Position numbers and translations under genes: made by a program. 64,000 nucleotides of DNA from Bradyrhizobium barranii subsp. apii (GTDB lineage Bacteria > Pseudomonadota > Alphaproteobacteria > Rhizobiales > Xanthobacteraceae): assembly GCF_011516635.5 (NCBI RefSeq), contig NZ_CP096255.1:7872501-7936500 (forward strand). Reading direction: 5' to 3'. Each line of letters starts with the position of its first letter. Positions within the stretch are counted from its first letter, which is position 1. The notes beneath the pieces are model-generated. The model did not search any database, had not been told where the DNA came from, and saw nothing but the letters and a program-made list of their open reading frames with translations. Positions 43,575 through 52,753 of this stretch are shown here, one piece after another.

Positions 43575-45446
43575 TCATCGCAGCACGATCACGTCCTGAT
43601 CCGGCTTGTCGGCATAAAGCCGCTCCACCAGCGCCGCGCGGCGTTCCAGGCCGGCGCGCTGGTTGATGTAGCCCTTGTCGGTGAGCTCATTGCCGTCGAT
43701 GGAGGGCGGCTCGGCCATCAGCATTGCGCGCGCGATAGCGCGGCTGCTGGCGCCGCCACACTCCGCGTTGTGTGCTTCGAGGCCGCGTTTGAAGCAGGCG
43801 ATCACCTCAGGATGCTTCACGGCATCCTCGAAGCTCAGCTCGGGATTGCCGACCAGCTGGCGACAGGCGTGCAGGTTCGGCCATGCCAGCAGACCGATCG
43901 AGCATTGATCCTGCCCGGCAACCAGCGCGTCATGCACAACGGGCGTCGCCGCCGCGATCGCATCGGTGCGCAGCGAGCCGACATGCACGAAGGTCCCGGT
44001 GGTGAGCTTGAAGTCCTCCACGACGCGGCCGGCGAAGATGATGCCCTTCACCGGATCGGCATCGTCAACAAAAATGCCGGCATCGCCGATACAGTAAAAG
44101 CCTTCCTCGTCGAACATCTTTTTGGTGAGATCAGGCTGGCCAAAATAGCCGGGCGTGACGTTGACGCCGCGCAGGCGCAATTCGTATTTCGGGCCGCACG
44201 GCACCATCTTCAATTCGACGCCGGGGAACGGCAGGCCGATCAGGCCGACGCGCTCGGTGTCCCAATAGGTGCCGGTCGAGGTCGGCGCCGTCTCGGTCGA
44301 GCCCCAGCCGGTGTAGAACACGATGCGCTCGCCGGTCGTCTTCACCGCGAGCGCCTGCATGCGCTCATAGAGATCGTCGGGCAGCCGCGCGCCGCCATAG
44401 GCCATGATCGACAGGTTCTTGAAGAACGAGCGGCACAGCGCATCGTCCTTCTCCATCGCCGCCGCGAGCGCGGCATAGCCGGCCGGCACGTTGGCGTAAT
44501 AGGTCGGCGAGATCTCGCGCAGATTCCGCAGCGTCTCCTCGAACTGGCCCGGCATCGGCCGGCCGTCATCGATATAGAGCGTGCCACCGTCGACCAGCAC
44601 CGGGTGAAACGCCGCATTGCCGCCCATGGTGTGGTTCCATGGCATCCAGTCCAGCATGGTCGAGATCGGACCGCCGGGATCGCGCGGCCGCACCTGCATC
44701 ATCATCGCCGCATTGGCGCACATCATCTCCTGCGTGTTGATGACCGCCTTGGGCATGCCGGTCGAACCGGAGGTGAACAACAGCTTGCCGACGGTCTGCG
44801 GCGTGATCTTCGCGATCGATGCTTCGACGTCGGCGGTCACGGACGTTGCTGCGATCTCGGCAAAGCTGACGCTCTTGATGCCGTCGCAGGGACGCACGAC
44901 GTGAACGACGGTGACGCCGGTGAGGTCGAGTGCGTTCAGCGCCTTCTCGAAGGTCGGGCCGTCCTGAACCATCACCACGGCCGGCTTGATCAGGTCGAAC
45001 AGATATTTCAGCTTGACGTGATCATGGCTCATCAAGGAGTAGGCCGGCGACACCGGGGCCGCCGGCGAGCGCGCCTGCATCGCGGCCTGCGTCATCAGCG
45101 CGTGCTCGATCGAATTGCCGGAGAGGATCGTGACCGGGCGTCCCTCGAGCTTGAGATTGAGCAGCGCCTGTGTCAGCGCATCCACAGTGTGCTTGGCTTC
45201 GCCATAGGAGACCTTGCGCCATTCGCGGTTCGCTCCGCCGCGCTGCGCGAGCCAGATGCGCTCGGGCGCTTGCCTGGCCCATTTCGCCAGCGAGGCCGGA
45301 AGATGCGTCTCGTAGGCTTGCAGCGGAATGCGCGACTTCAGCACCACCGTGCCGTCGTCGCGCCGCTCGACGTCGATGTCGCGCGCGAGCCACTCGACCT
45401 TGCGAAAGGCGGGCTTCGTCATCACGGCCGCCGCACTTCCACTCAT
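43575..45446 (-). CDS. Feruloyl-CoA synthase
   Basis: A 623-residue adenylating CoA ligase of the feruloyl/coumaroyl-CoA synthase group. Motifs: KLLFTSGSTGMPKAVINTQEMM (P-loop, about residues 220-240 in part), DWMPWNHTMGGNAAFHPVL, FYTGWGSTETAPT and FAGRVVEDFKLTTGTFVHVG, all typical of Fcs. It activates hydroxycinnamic acids (ferulate, coumarate, caffeate) or related aryl acids to CoA esters. Together with the dehydrogenases, hydratase, SDR and thiolase around it this points to beta-oxidative shortening of an aryl side chain. Met9 is a possible alternative start. Confidence 0.88.
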   Translation of the reverse strand: MSGSAAAVMTKPAFRKVEWLARDIDVERRDDGTVVLKSRIPLQAYETHLPASLAKWARQAPERIWLAQRGGANREWRKVSYGEAKHTVDALTQALLNLKLEGRPVTILSGNSIEHALMTQAAMQARSPAAPVSPAYSLMSHDHVKLKYLFDLIKPAVVMVQDGPTFEKALNALDLTGVTVVHVVRPCDGIKSVSFAEIAATSVTADVEASIAKITPQTVGKLLFTSGSTGMPKAVINTQEMMCANAAMMMQVRPRDPGGPISTMLDWMPWNHTMGGNAAFHPVLVDGGTLYIDDGRPMPGQFEETLRNLREISPTYYANVPAGYAALAAAMEKDDALCRSFFKNLSIMAYGGARLPDDLYERMQALAVKTTGERIVFYTGWGSTETAPTSTGTYWDTERVGLIGLPFPGVELKMVPCGPKYELRLRGVNVTPGYFGQPDLTKKMFDEEGFYCIGDAGIFVDDADPVKGIIFAGRVVEDFKLTTGTFVHVGSLRTDAIAAATPVVHDALVAGQDQCSIGLLAWPNLHACRQLVGNPELSFEDAVKHPEVIACFKRGLEAHNAECGGASSRAIARAMLMAEPPSIDGNELTDKGYINQRAGLERRAALVERLYADKPDQDVIVLR

Positions 45447-45490
45447 TTTGCGTCTCCCGGAATTATCGTCCTTTGCGGATCGTTCTCGTT

Positions 45491-46297
45491 TCAGCGCCTG
45501 ATATAGACAGGCTTTCGCTTCTCAAGGAAGGCCCTGATGCCTTCCGAAAATTCCTCGGAGCGACTGCACAGGACCTGGTTGCGGTCCTCTATCGCGATCA
45601 CGGTTTCCAGCGATCCCGCATCGACGCTCATGTTGAGACATTCTTTTGACAGGCGCAGCCCCACGGGCGAGGCCGTCATCATCGCATCGACGTAAGGTTC
45701 AGCGGCTTCGTCGAGCTTGTCTTCGTCGACGACTTCCGAGACGAGCCCGACCGCGAGCGCACGCTCGGCACCGATGAAACGTCCGGTCAGGATCAGCTCG
45801 GATGCGACCGAGACGCCGACGAGCCGCGGCAGAAAGTAGCTGGTGCCGATATCGCAGCCGCCAAGGCCGAGCTTGATGAAGGCGCAGTTCATGCGCGCCG
45901 ACTTGGTCGCGATGCGGATGTCGGAGGCAAGCGCCAGCGCAAAGCCGCCGCCGGCCGCCGCGCCCTGCACCAGAGCGATGATCGGCTGCGGACAACGCCG
46001 CATCAACATCACGATGTCGGCGATGCGGCGCTGCGAGTCGAGCGACTCAGTGACGCCGGGCGGCTCCTGCTGCCCGGCGCGGCGGGCCATCGCCGCCTTG
46101 AGGTCGAGGCCGGCGCAAAAATTCTTGCCGGCGCCTTTCAGCACGACGACGCGCGTGTCGCGGTTGCGCTGGAGGCCCTGGAAGTAGGTATTGAGTGCAT
46201 CAATCAGCGCAGGATCGAGCGCGTTGAGGTATTCGGGCCGATTGAGCGTCACCGTATCGACGCCGTCGTTGTGCTCGATCAGCAGCGGTTGGGACAT
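45491..46297 (-). CDS. Enoyl-CoA hydratase/isomerase family protein
   Basis: A 268-residue crotonase-fold protein. The oxyanion-hole motifs are GAGKNFCAGLDLKA (about residues 60-73) and QGAAAGGGFALALASDIR (about 109-126). It should hydrate a 2-enoyl-CoA. The start at 46297 (MSQPLLIEHNDGV) is chosen over one 5 codons upstream. It lies 44 bases upstream of the Fcs gene on the same strand; in Fcs pathways the partner can also be a hydratase-aldolase (Ech), so the cleaving reaction cannot be excluded. Confidence 0.87.
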   Translation of the reverse strand: MSQPLLIEHNDGVDTVTLNRPEYLNALDPALIDALNTYFQGLQRNRDTRVVVLKGAGKNFCAGLDLKAAMARRAGQQEPPGVTESLDSQRRIADIVMLMRRCPQPIIALVQGAAAGGGFALALASDIRIATKSARMNCAFIKLGLGGCDIGTSYFLPRLVGVSVASELILTGRFIGAERALAVGLVSEVVDEDKLDEAAEPYVDAMMTASPVGLRLSKECLNMSVDAGSLETVIAIEDRNQVLCSRSEEFSEGIRAFLEKRKPVYIRR

Positions 46298-46336
46298 GGG
46301 GCGCTCCTGCATCCGCTCTTTGAGTGGCGGCTATTG

Positions 46337-46520
46337 CGCCCTCTCCCCTTGTGGGAGAGGGCATGTACGTCGCGGACCAAGAACTCGCTTGGGTGAGGGG
46401 TCTGTCTCCGCGGAGAGAACCCCTCATCCGGCGCCATAGCCGATGCGAAGCATCGGCGTCCTTTTAAGGACGGCGGCCACAGGCCGCCTATGCCACCTTC
46501 TCCCACAAGGGGAGAAGGAC
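46337..46520. repeat. Composite intergenic palindromic repeat, CCCTCTCCCC family
   Basis: Nested inverted repeats: CCCTCTCCCCTTGTGGGAGAGGG at the left (in two arms), AAGCATCGGC, GGCGGCCACAGGCCGCC, and CTTCTCCCACAAGGGGAGAAGG at the right (two arms). It lies between the enoyl-CoA hydratase and SDR genes. A relative is at 53578-53730. Confidence 0.75.
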
Positions 46521-46540
46521 GGCAGCGGAGTACGCCTCTA

Positions 46541-47299
46541 CTACCGCGGCGCCATGCGAATTGCGCCGTCGAGACGGATGGTCTCGCCGTTGAGCATCGC
46601 GTTCTCGACGATGTGCACCGCGAGCGAGCCGTATTCCTTGGCATCGCCGAGGCGCGAGGGATGCGGCACCTGGGCGCCGAGGCTCTTGCGGGCTTCTTCA
46701 TTCAGACCCATCAACAACGGCGTGAAGAACAGGCCGGGCGCAATGGTGTTGACGCGGATCTTCTGGCTTGCGAGGTCGCGCGCGGCCGGCAGCGTGAGGC
46801 CGACGACGCCGCCCTTCGAGGCCGAATAGGCGATCTGGCCGATCTGGCCTTCATAGGCGGCCACCGAGGCAGTGTTGATGATGACGCCGCGCTCTTCTCC
46901 GACGGGCTCGATCGTGACGAGGCGCTCGGCGAACAGACGCAGGCAGTTGAAGGTGCCGATCAGATTGACGTTGATGATGCGCGCAAACTTTTCGAGCGGA
47001 TAGATGCCGTCGCGGCCGACGATGCGCTGCGAGCCGCCGATGCCGGCGCAGTTCATCAGCACGCGCGCGACGCCGTGTGCGGCTTCCGCCTTCGCGATTG
47101 CTGCCTTGATCTGCTCTTCGCTGGTGACGTCGGCATGAAGCGCGACGCCCTTCACTTCGGCAGCGACCTTCTCTGCATTGTCCTTGTTCTGATCGATCAC
47201 ACCAATCTTGGCGCCCTTGGCGGCCATGGCGCGCGCGGTCGCTTCACCAAGACCCGAACCACCACCGGTGATGAGAACGGCTACGTCTTTCAATTCCAT
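46541..47299 (-). CDS. SDR-family 3-hydroxyacyl-CoA dehydrogenase type
   Basis: A 252-residue short-chain dehydrogenase resembling type-2 3-hydroxyacyl-CoA dehydrogenase (HSD17B10-like): TGGGSGLGEATA (cofactor loop), NCAG, NTASVAAYEGQIGQIAYSASKGG (catalytic Ser and Tyr-x-x-x-Lys), and IAPGLFFTPLL. It fits as the step that oxidises 3-hydroxyacyl-CoA between the hydratase and the thiolase of this cluster. Same strand as the hydratase. Confidence 0.88.
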   Translation of the reverse strand: MELKDVAVLITGGGSGLGEATARAMAAKGAKIGVIDQNKDNAEKVAAEVKGVALHADVTSEEQIKAAIAKAEAAHGVARVLMNCAGIGGSQRIVGRDGIYPLEKFARIINVNLIGTFNCLRLFAERLVTIEPVGEERGVIINTASVAAYEGQIGQIAYSASKGGVVGLTLPAARDLASQKIRVNTIAPGLFFTPLLMGLNEEARKSLGAQVPHPSRLGDAKEYGSLAVHIVENAMLNGETIRLDGAIRMAPR

Positions 47300-47354
47300 G
47301 ACAGGCTACCTTTCCTTGGGCGTTTCTTCTCTAGACTTGTACGTCTCGGCCGGA

Positions 47355-48014
47355 TTATCCGGCCGCGGCAGCTTCCTCGGCTTGCGTGAGGATGCCACCG
47401 CAGATCAGCGTTTCCATGTGCTTGATGTATTGCCGGCAGACGTCATCGGTGACCGGACCGACGCCGGTCGCGCGAGACATCGCGTGCCGGCCAAAGAACA
47501 GGTGATCGCAGGCGCCGATCAGGCTGGTGTAGAACAGCACCGGATCGGTGGCACGGAACTCGCCGCGGCTGACGCCCTCAGTGAGCAGGCGCCGGTGGAA
47601 GTCCAGCAGCGGCGCGACGAAGAATTTTGAGACTTCGTCGGCAGAGCCTGCATTGGTCTCATGCAGCAGATAGTGAATCAGCCGGTTCATGTAGGGGAAC
47701 CGGTAATAGGCGCGGATGATGCCGGCGATATGCAGCTTCAGCTTCGCCGTCGATGTGATCGGTTGCGCCAGCAGATATTCCAGGTTGGACATCTCGGTCG
47801 CGGCATCGCGCGCGAGCAGCGCCAGCAACAGGCCGTCCTTGTTGCCGAAATGATATTTGACCAGCGCGGCATTGGCGCCCGACTTCTGGGCGATGTCAGA
47901 GAGCGAGATCTCGATCGACGAGCGTTCGATCATCAGGTCGCTCGCGGCCACGAGCAATTTCTCTGCCGTGGAATTCTTTCCGCTGGGGAGCCTGTTCGGT
48001 ACGCTGGTAGTCAC
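47355..48014 (-). CDS. TetR-family regulator of the acyl-CoA cluster
   Basis: A 219-residue TetR-type repressor: N-terminal helix-turn-helix LSDIAQKSGANAALVKYHFGNKDGLLLALL (about residues 38-67) and a ligand-binding C-terminal domain. It is divergent from the thiolase gene and upstream of the SDR gene on its own strand, so it is well placed to control both arms; an acyl- or aryl-CoA is the likely inducer. A possible operator is at 48081-48100. Confidence 0.85.
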   Translation of the reverse strand: MTTSVPNRLPSGKNSTAEKLLVAASDLMIERSSIEISLSDIAQKSGANAALVKYHFGNKDGLLLALLARDAATEMSNLEYLLAQPITSTAKLKLHIAGIIRAYYRFPYMNRLIHYLLHETNAGSADEVSKFFVAPLLDFHRRLLTEGVSRGEFRATDPVLFYTSLIGACDHLFFGRHAMSRATGVGPVTDDVCRQYIKHMETLICGGILTQAEEAAAAG

Positions 48015-48080
48015 GGAGTTCCCTGTTCTCGCCGCTTGAAGCGGCCGCAGATAAGCCGAAGCAGCGCCTCATCACAAGAG

Positions 48081-48100
48081 TTAATTGATCGATTGACTAA
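48081..48100. promoter_or_regulatory. Candidate TetR operator between tetR and thiolase
   Basis: TTAATTGATCGATTGACTAA is an imperfect 20-bp palindrome (7 of 10 positions symmetric) in the divergent gap, 72 bases before the thiolase start. It is the only clear dyad there. Confidence 0.4.
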
Positions 48101-48171
48101 ACGATATCGCGCCCATTAAATCCGCGCCGACAATCCAAACTCGATAGAGAACAATCCAGGGAGAGACCGAC

Positions 48172-49344
48172 ATGGCCGAGGCTTACATCGTCGCCGCTGC
48201 GCGTACCGCGGGCGGGCGCAAGGGGGGCCGCCTCGCCGGCTGGCATCCGGCCGATCTCGCCGCGAAGGTGCTGGACGAACTGGTCGATCGCACCAAGGTC
48301 GATCCTGCCCTGGTCGAGGACGTGATCATGGGCTGCGTGATGCAGGTCGGTGAGCAGTCCAACAACGTCGCGCGCAACGCGATCATGGCCTCGAAGCTGC
48401 CGGAGAGCGTTCCGGGCACCTCGATCGACCGGCAGTGCGGCTCCTCGCAGCAGGCGCTGCACTTCGCGGCGCAAGCCGTGATGTCCGGCACGATGGACGT
48501 GGTGATCGCCGCCGGCGTGGAATCGATGACGCGCGTACCGATGGGCTTGTCCTCGCAGCTTCCGGCCAAAAACGGCTTTGGCAATTACAAGAGCCCGGGC
48601 ATCGAGGCGAAATATCCGAACATCGTGTTCAGCCAGTTCACCGGTGCCGAGATGATGGCCGAGAAGTACGGCCTCTCGAAGGATGACCTCGACGAATACT
48701 CCTACAACAGCCATCAGCGCGCGATCGCGGCAACGCAAGCCGGCCACTTCAAGAAGGAGATCGTGCCGCTCGAGATCACCCGCGCCGATGGCAGCAAGGA
48801 CACCCACCACATCGACGAGGGCATCCGCTTCGACGCCACGCTCGACGGCATCAAGGGCGTCAAGCTGATTGCCGAGAACGGCAAGCTCACCGCGGCCAGC
48901 GCCAGCCAGATCTGCGACGGCGCATCCGGCATCATGGTCGTGAACGAGCGCGGCCTCAAGCAGCTCGGCCTCACACCGCTGGCGCGCATCCACCACATGA
49001 CCATGACCGGCGGCGATCCCGTCATCATGCTCGACGCCCCGCTGCACGCGACCAAGCGTGCGCTGGAGAAGGCCGGCATGAAGATCGACGACATCGATCT
49101 GTTCGAAGTCAACGAGGCCTTCGCCTCGGTGCCGACCGGCTGGCTGAAGACCACCGGGGCCGATCCTGACAGACTCAACGTCAATGGCGGCGCCATCGCG
49201 CTCGGCCATCCCCTTGGCGGCTCCGGTACCAAGCTGATGACGACGCTGGTCCACGCCCTACACCAGCGCGGCAAGCGCTATGGTCTTCAGACCATGTGCG
49301 AAGGCGGTGGCATGGCCAACGTGACGATCGTGGAGCGGCTGTAA
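48172..49344 (+). CDS. Acetyl-CoA C-acyltransferase (thiolase)
   Basis: A 390-residue thiolase. Catalytic Cys89 is in SIDRQCGSSQQAL; the others are NVNGGAIALGHPLGGSG (His) and CEGGGMAN (second Cys near the C-terminus). It releases acetyl-CoA from a 3-ketoacyl-CoA and would complete the side-chain beta-oxidation of this cluster. It opens the plus-strand arm opposite the TetR gene and is followed by a CoA ligase. Confidence 0.94.
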   Translation: MAEAYIVAAARTAGGRKGGRLAGWHPADLAAKVLDELVDRTKVDPALVEDVIMGCVMQVGEQSNNVARNAIMASKLPESVPGTSIDRQCGSSQQALHFAAQAVMSGTMDVVIAAGVESMTRVPMGLSSQLPAKNGFGNYKSPGIEAKYPNIVFSQFTGAEMMAEKYGLSKDDLDEYSYNSHQRAIAATQAGHFKKEIVPLEITRADGSKDTHHIDEGIRFDATLDGIKGVKLIAENGKLTAASASQICDGASGIMVVNERGLKQLGLTPLARIHHMTMTGGDPVIMLDAPLHATKRALEKAGMKIDDIDLFEVNEAFASVPTGWLKTTGADPDRLNVNGGAIALGHPLGGSGTKLMTTLVHALHQRGKRYGLQTMCEGGGMANVTIVERL

Positions 49345-49367
49345 ACTGCTGCTGCCACACTAACGGT

Positions 49368-49494
49368 GTCGTCCCGGCGAAAGCCGGGACCCATACCGCG
49401 AAATCTATCGATTGTGGTTGGTCGCAGTACCGAACGACAATCCTCTGCCAAACGACGCCCTGTGGTTATGGGTCCCGGCTTTCGCCGGGACGAC
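49368..49494. repeat. Intergenic palindromic repeat, GTCGTCCCGGCGAAAG family
   Basis: GTCGTCCCGGCGAAAGCCGGGACCC and its near-perfect inverse at the right end (GGGTCCCGGC...GGGACGAC) with inner CGATTGTGG and CATAACC elements. It sits between thiolase and the CoA ligase; apparent upstream start codons for the ligase fall in this repeat. Confidence 0.85.
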
Positions 49495-49521
49495 ATCTCG
49501 TGTGCCTTGGGACCTACGCTT

Positions 49522-51066
49522 ATGACCCATCCGTCCGTCTACGCCAAAACCACGCCCGACAAGATCGCCTACCAGATGGCCGGGACCGGCAAGGCGATCA
49601 CCTATCGCGAGCTCGACGAGCTCTCGAACCAGGGCGCAAACCTGTTCCGCTCGCTCGGCCTGAAGGCCGGCGACCACATCGCGCTCTTGATGGAGAACCG
49701 TCTCGCCTTCATGGAGATCTGCTGGGCCGCGCAACGCAGCGGGCTCTATTACACCGCGATCAGCCGCTATCTGAAGCAGGACGAGATCGACTACATCATC
49801 GGCGATTGCGGCGCCAAGGTCGTGATTACCACGCCGAAATGCGCCGACCAGATCAAGGCCCTGATCAAGGGGACCGCGGGCGAGCCGATCTTCTACATGG
49901 TCGACGAGCCCCAGCCCGGCTTCCGCTCCTACGACAAGGAAGCGTCCGCACAGCCGACAACGCCGATCGCGGACGAAGTCGCCGGCTACGACATGCTGTA
50001 TTCGTCCGGCACGACCGGTCGTCCGAAGGGCATCAAGAAGGCATTCGAGGGCAACAAGATCGACGTGCCGAACGCCTTCCTGCGCGTACTCTGCGCCGAC
50101 ATGTGCGGCATGAATGCGGAGAGCACCTACCTCTCGCCGGCGCCGCTCTATCACGCGGCCCCTTTGCGCTTCAACATGATGGCGATCGTTCTCGGAGGCA
50201 CCTCCATCATCATGGAGCATTTTGACGCCGAGGATTTTCTCAAGCTCGTCGAAAAGTACAAGGTCACGCAGTCGCAACTCGTGCCGACCATGTTCGTGCG
50301 CATGCTGAAGCTGCCCGACGAGGTCCGCGCCCAGTACAACGTCTCGACGCTGAAAGGCGCGATCCACGCCGCAGCTCCCTGCCCGGTCGACGTCAAAGCA
50401 AAAATGATCGAATGGTGGGGACCGATCCTGATCGAGTATTACGCGGGCTCGGAAGGCAACGGCGTCACCGTCTGCAATTCGAAAGAATGGCTGGAGCATC
50501 GCGGCAGCGTCGGCCGCGCCGTGGTCGGCAAGATCAAGATCCTGGACGAGAACGACGAGGAGCAGCCGGTGGGCGAGATCGGCACGGTCTATTTCGCCGA
50601 TGCGCCGGTTTTCACCTATCACAACGATCCAGAGAAAACGAAGAAGGCCTACAACGCCAAGGGTTGGTCGACGCTCGGCGACGTCGGCTACCTCGACAAG
50701 GACGGCTTCCTGTTCCTCACCGACCGCAAGTCCTACATGATCATCTCCGGCGGGGTGAACATCTACCCGCAGGAGACCGAGGATGTGCTCATCACCCACC
50801 CTGAGATCGCCGACGTCGCCGTGTTCGGCGTCCCGAACGAGGAGATGGGCGAAGAGGTGAAGGCGGTGGTGCAGCCGCACGACATGAGCCGCGCCGGCAA
50901 GGCGCTCGAGGCGGACCTGATCGCCTACTGCAAGACGCGTCTCTCGGCGATCAAATGCCCGCGCTCGATCGATTTCGAAGCCGAGCTGCCGCGCACGCCG
51001 ACGGGCAAGCTGGTAAAGCGACATCTGCGCGACCGGTATTGGCCGAAGATCGCGGCGAAGATTTAG
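49522..51066 (+). CDS. Acyl-CoA synthetase (FadD3/CaiC-like)
   Basis: A 514-residue ANL enzyme: MLYSSGTTGRPKGIKK (P-loop, about residues 157-172), YYAGSEGNG, WSTLGDVGYLDKDGFLFLTDR, and PRTPTGKLVKRHLRDRYW with the catalytic lysine. The start at 49522 lies after the palindromic repeat and gives the family N-terminus (THPSVYAKTTPDKIAYQ). It activates an acid that enters or branches from the same pathway as the thiolase; the substrate is unknown. Confidence 0.88.
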   Translation: MTHPSVYAKTTPDKIAYQMAGTGKAITYRELDELSNQGANLFRSLGLKAGDHIALLMENRLAFMEICWAAQRSGLYYTAISRYLKQDEIDYIIGDCGAKVVITTPKCADQIKALIKGTAGEPIFYMVDEPQPGFRSYDKEASAQPTTPIADEVAGYDMLYSSGTTGRPKGIKKAFEGNKIDVPNAFLRVLCADMCGMNAESTYLSPAPLYHAAPLRFNMMAIVLGGTSIIMEHFDAEDFLKLVEKYKVTQSQLVPTMFVRMLKLPDEVRAQYNVSTLKGAIHAAAPCPVDVKAKMIEWWGPILIEYYAGSEGNGVTVCNSKEWLEHRGSVGRAVVGKIKILDENDEEQPVGEIGTVYFADAPVFTYHNDPEKTKKAYNAKGWSTLGDVGYLDKDGFLFLTDRKSYMIISGGVNIYPQETEDVLITHPEIADVAVFGVPNEEMGEEVKAVVQPHDMSRAGKALEADLIAYCKTRLSAIKCPRSIDFEAELPRTPTGKLVKRHLRDRYWPKIAAKI

Positions 51067-51078
51067 TGCCCGCTCTTT

Positions 51079-51243
51079 CTTACCCTCCCCTGGAGGGGGA
51101 GGGTCGCTGCGCATGAAGCGAAGCGGAATGCGCAGCGGGGTGGGGTGACGGTCTATCCCAATCGCACACTGCCCGAGTGGAGAGATCGCCTCACCCCGCT
51201 CGCGCTGCGCGCGATCGACCCTCCCCCTCCAGGGGAGGGTAAG
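51079..51243. repeat. Intergenic palindromic repeat, CTTACCCTCCCCTGGAGG family
   Basis: CTTACCCTCCCCTGGAGGGGGAGGGTCG on the left (two arms) and its inverse CCTCCCCCTCCAGGGGAGGGTAAG on the right (two arms), with GCGCAGCGGGGTG and CACCCCGCT inside. It fills the gap between the ligase and the alkyltransferase gene. Confidence 0.85.
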
Positions 51244-51251
51244 AGCAGCCC

Positions 51252-51794
51252 TCAATCGAACAAACTCGGCGTGTGGTTCACCAGCGCGCCTTCGATCTCG
51301 AGCATCTTCAGCTTCGTCACCACACCGCCATTCGCCGAGAAGCCGCCGGGCTTGTTGCCGGCAGCCAGCACGCGATGGCAGGGCACGACGATCGGGCACG
51401 GGTTGTGCCCGAGTGCCTGGCCGACATCGCGCGACAGCTGGACGCCGCCGAGCTGCTTGGCGATATCGCCATAGGTGATGGTCTTGCCGGGCGGGATAGC
51501 ACGGGCGATCTCGTAGACGCCGCGGTTGAAGTCGGGCACGCCGTCGAGATCGAGCGGAATGTCGGTGAGATCATCCGGCTCGCCCGCGAGCAGTTTTGTG
51601 ATGCGGTCGATCGCCTCTCGCACCTCGGCGGTCGGTTCGGCCTCGGTGGCGTCGGCATGGCGCTGGCTGATGCGGGTGCGGATCTTCTCCTCCCCGCCCA
51701 TGGGCAGCTGCGTGCCGTTGATACCACGCGGGCCCCAGGCGATGGCACAGAGGCCGATCCTGGTGTCGAACAGGGCAAAATGCTGATCGGTCAT
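51252..51794 (-). CDS. ogt: Methylated-DNA--protein-cysteine S-methyltransferase
   Basis: A 180-residue O6-alkylguanine-DNA alkyltransferase. The active-site motif is PCHRV with acceptor Cys139, preceded by the helix-turn-helix/arginine-finger region TITYGDIAKQLG and SRDVGQALGHNPCPIVVPCHRV (in part). It removes alkyl groups from guanine in a suicide reaction. The N-terminal domain is of the Ogt type; no Ada regulatory domain is fused. It is convergent with the CoA ligase. Confidence 0.92.
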   Translation of the reverse strand: MTDQHFALFDTRIGLCAIAWGPRGINGTQLPMGGEEKIRTRISQRHADATEAEPTAEVREAIDRITKLLAGEPDDLTDIPLDLDGVPDFNRGVYEIARAIPPGKTITYGDIAKQLGGVQLSRDVGQALGHNPCPIVVPCHRVLAAGNKPGGFSANGGVVTKLKMLEIEGALVNHTPSLFD

Positions 51795-51932
51795 GGCTTG
51801 GTTCCTGGCTTGCGTCCTTATCGCATGCCCCTATTGTGATCCATGCCCAAATCTAGGCTTGGAAATAGTTGCGATCCACCCGGTTTCCGGGAATCTTGCA
51901 CAGGAGTTCCTGCCCCCTCCCGCGAGCCCCGA

Positions 51933-52751
51933 ATGCAAAGCCTCCACGTCAACGGATACGACATGCCCTATCTCGACGTGGGCGAAGACAGGAGCCGGCC
52001 GCCGCTGGTCTGCGTGCATGGTTCGCTCAATGACTTCCGCGTCTGGGGCTGCTTGCTCGGACCGCTGACGCAGCGGCATCGGGTGATCGCCGTCAGCTTG
52101 CGGCACTTCTTCCCCGACCGCTGGGACGGCGTCGGCGACACCTATTCGATCGCCCAGCATGTCCAGGACGTCATCGCCTTCATCGAGAAGCTCGACCTCG
52201 GCCCGGTCGATCTGATGGGCCATTCCCGCGGCGGACACATCTGCTTCCGCGTAGCGCAGGCGCGCCCCGACCTGTTGCGGCGGCTGATCCTGGCCGAACC
52301 CGGTGGCGAGCTCGATGCGAGCCTCGATCCCGATTACGTCGGTGGCCCCTCGCCGCTGTTGGCACGGTTCACGGCCTCGGCCGCGAAGATCGCGGCCGGC
52401 GATGTCGACGGCGGCCTTGCCGTCTTCGTGGACACGCTGGAGGGCGCCGGCACCTGGCCGCGGCTGCCGGCGATGGTGAAGCAGAATCTGCGCGACAACG
52501 CCTATACCCTGATCGGGCAGGTCCGCGACAACCGCCCGCCGTTCTCGAAGGCGGATGCAGAATCGATCAGGATGCCGACGCTGTTCATCCTGGGCGCGCG
52601 GACCAAGGGCCTGCTGCCAAAGGTACTGCATGCGCTGGCTGCGCACGTGCCCTATTCCAAGACGGCGATCATCCCGAACGCGACGCATCCGATGTTCGAG
52701 CAGGCGCCGCAAAAATGCTCCGAACTGGTTCTGGATTTCCTGGCGAGCTGA
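51933..52751 (+). CDS. Alpha/beta hydrolase, tandem copy A
   Basis: A 272-residue alpha/beta hydrolase: oxyanion strand PLVCVHGSLNDFRVW, nucleophile elbow GHSRGG (Ser about residue 98), and a C-terminal His in NATHPMFEQAP. It acts on an ester, lactone or C-C bond; the substrate is unknown. The start at 51933 (MQSLHVNGYDM) is set by alignment with the next gene. No signal peptide. Confidence 0.88.
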   Translation: MQSLHVNGYDMPYLDVGEDRSRPPLVCVHGSLNDFRVWGCLLGPLTQRHRVIAVSLRHFFPDRWDGVGDTYSIAQHVQDVIAFIEKLDLGPVDLMGHSRGGHICFRVAQARPDLLRRLILAEPGGELDASLDPDYVGGPSPLLARFTASAAKIAAGDVDGGLAVFVDTLEGAGTWPRLPAMVKQNLRDNAYTLIGQVRDNRPPFSKADAESIRMPTLFILGARTKGLLPKVLHALAAHVPYSKTAIIPNATHPMFEQAPQKCSELVLDFLAS

Positions 52752-52753
52752 TC

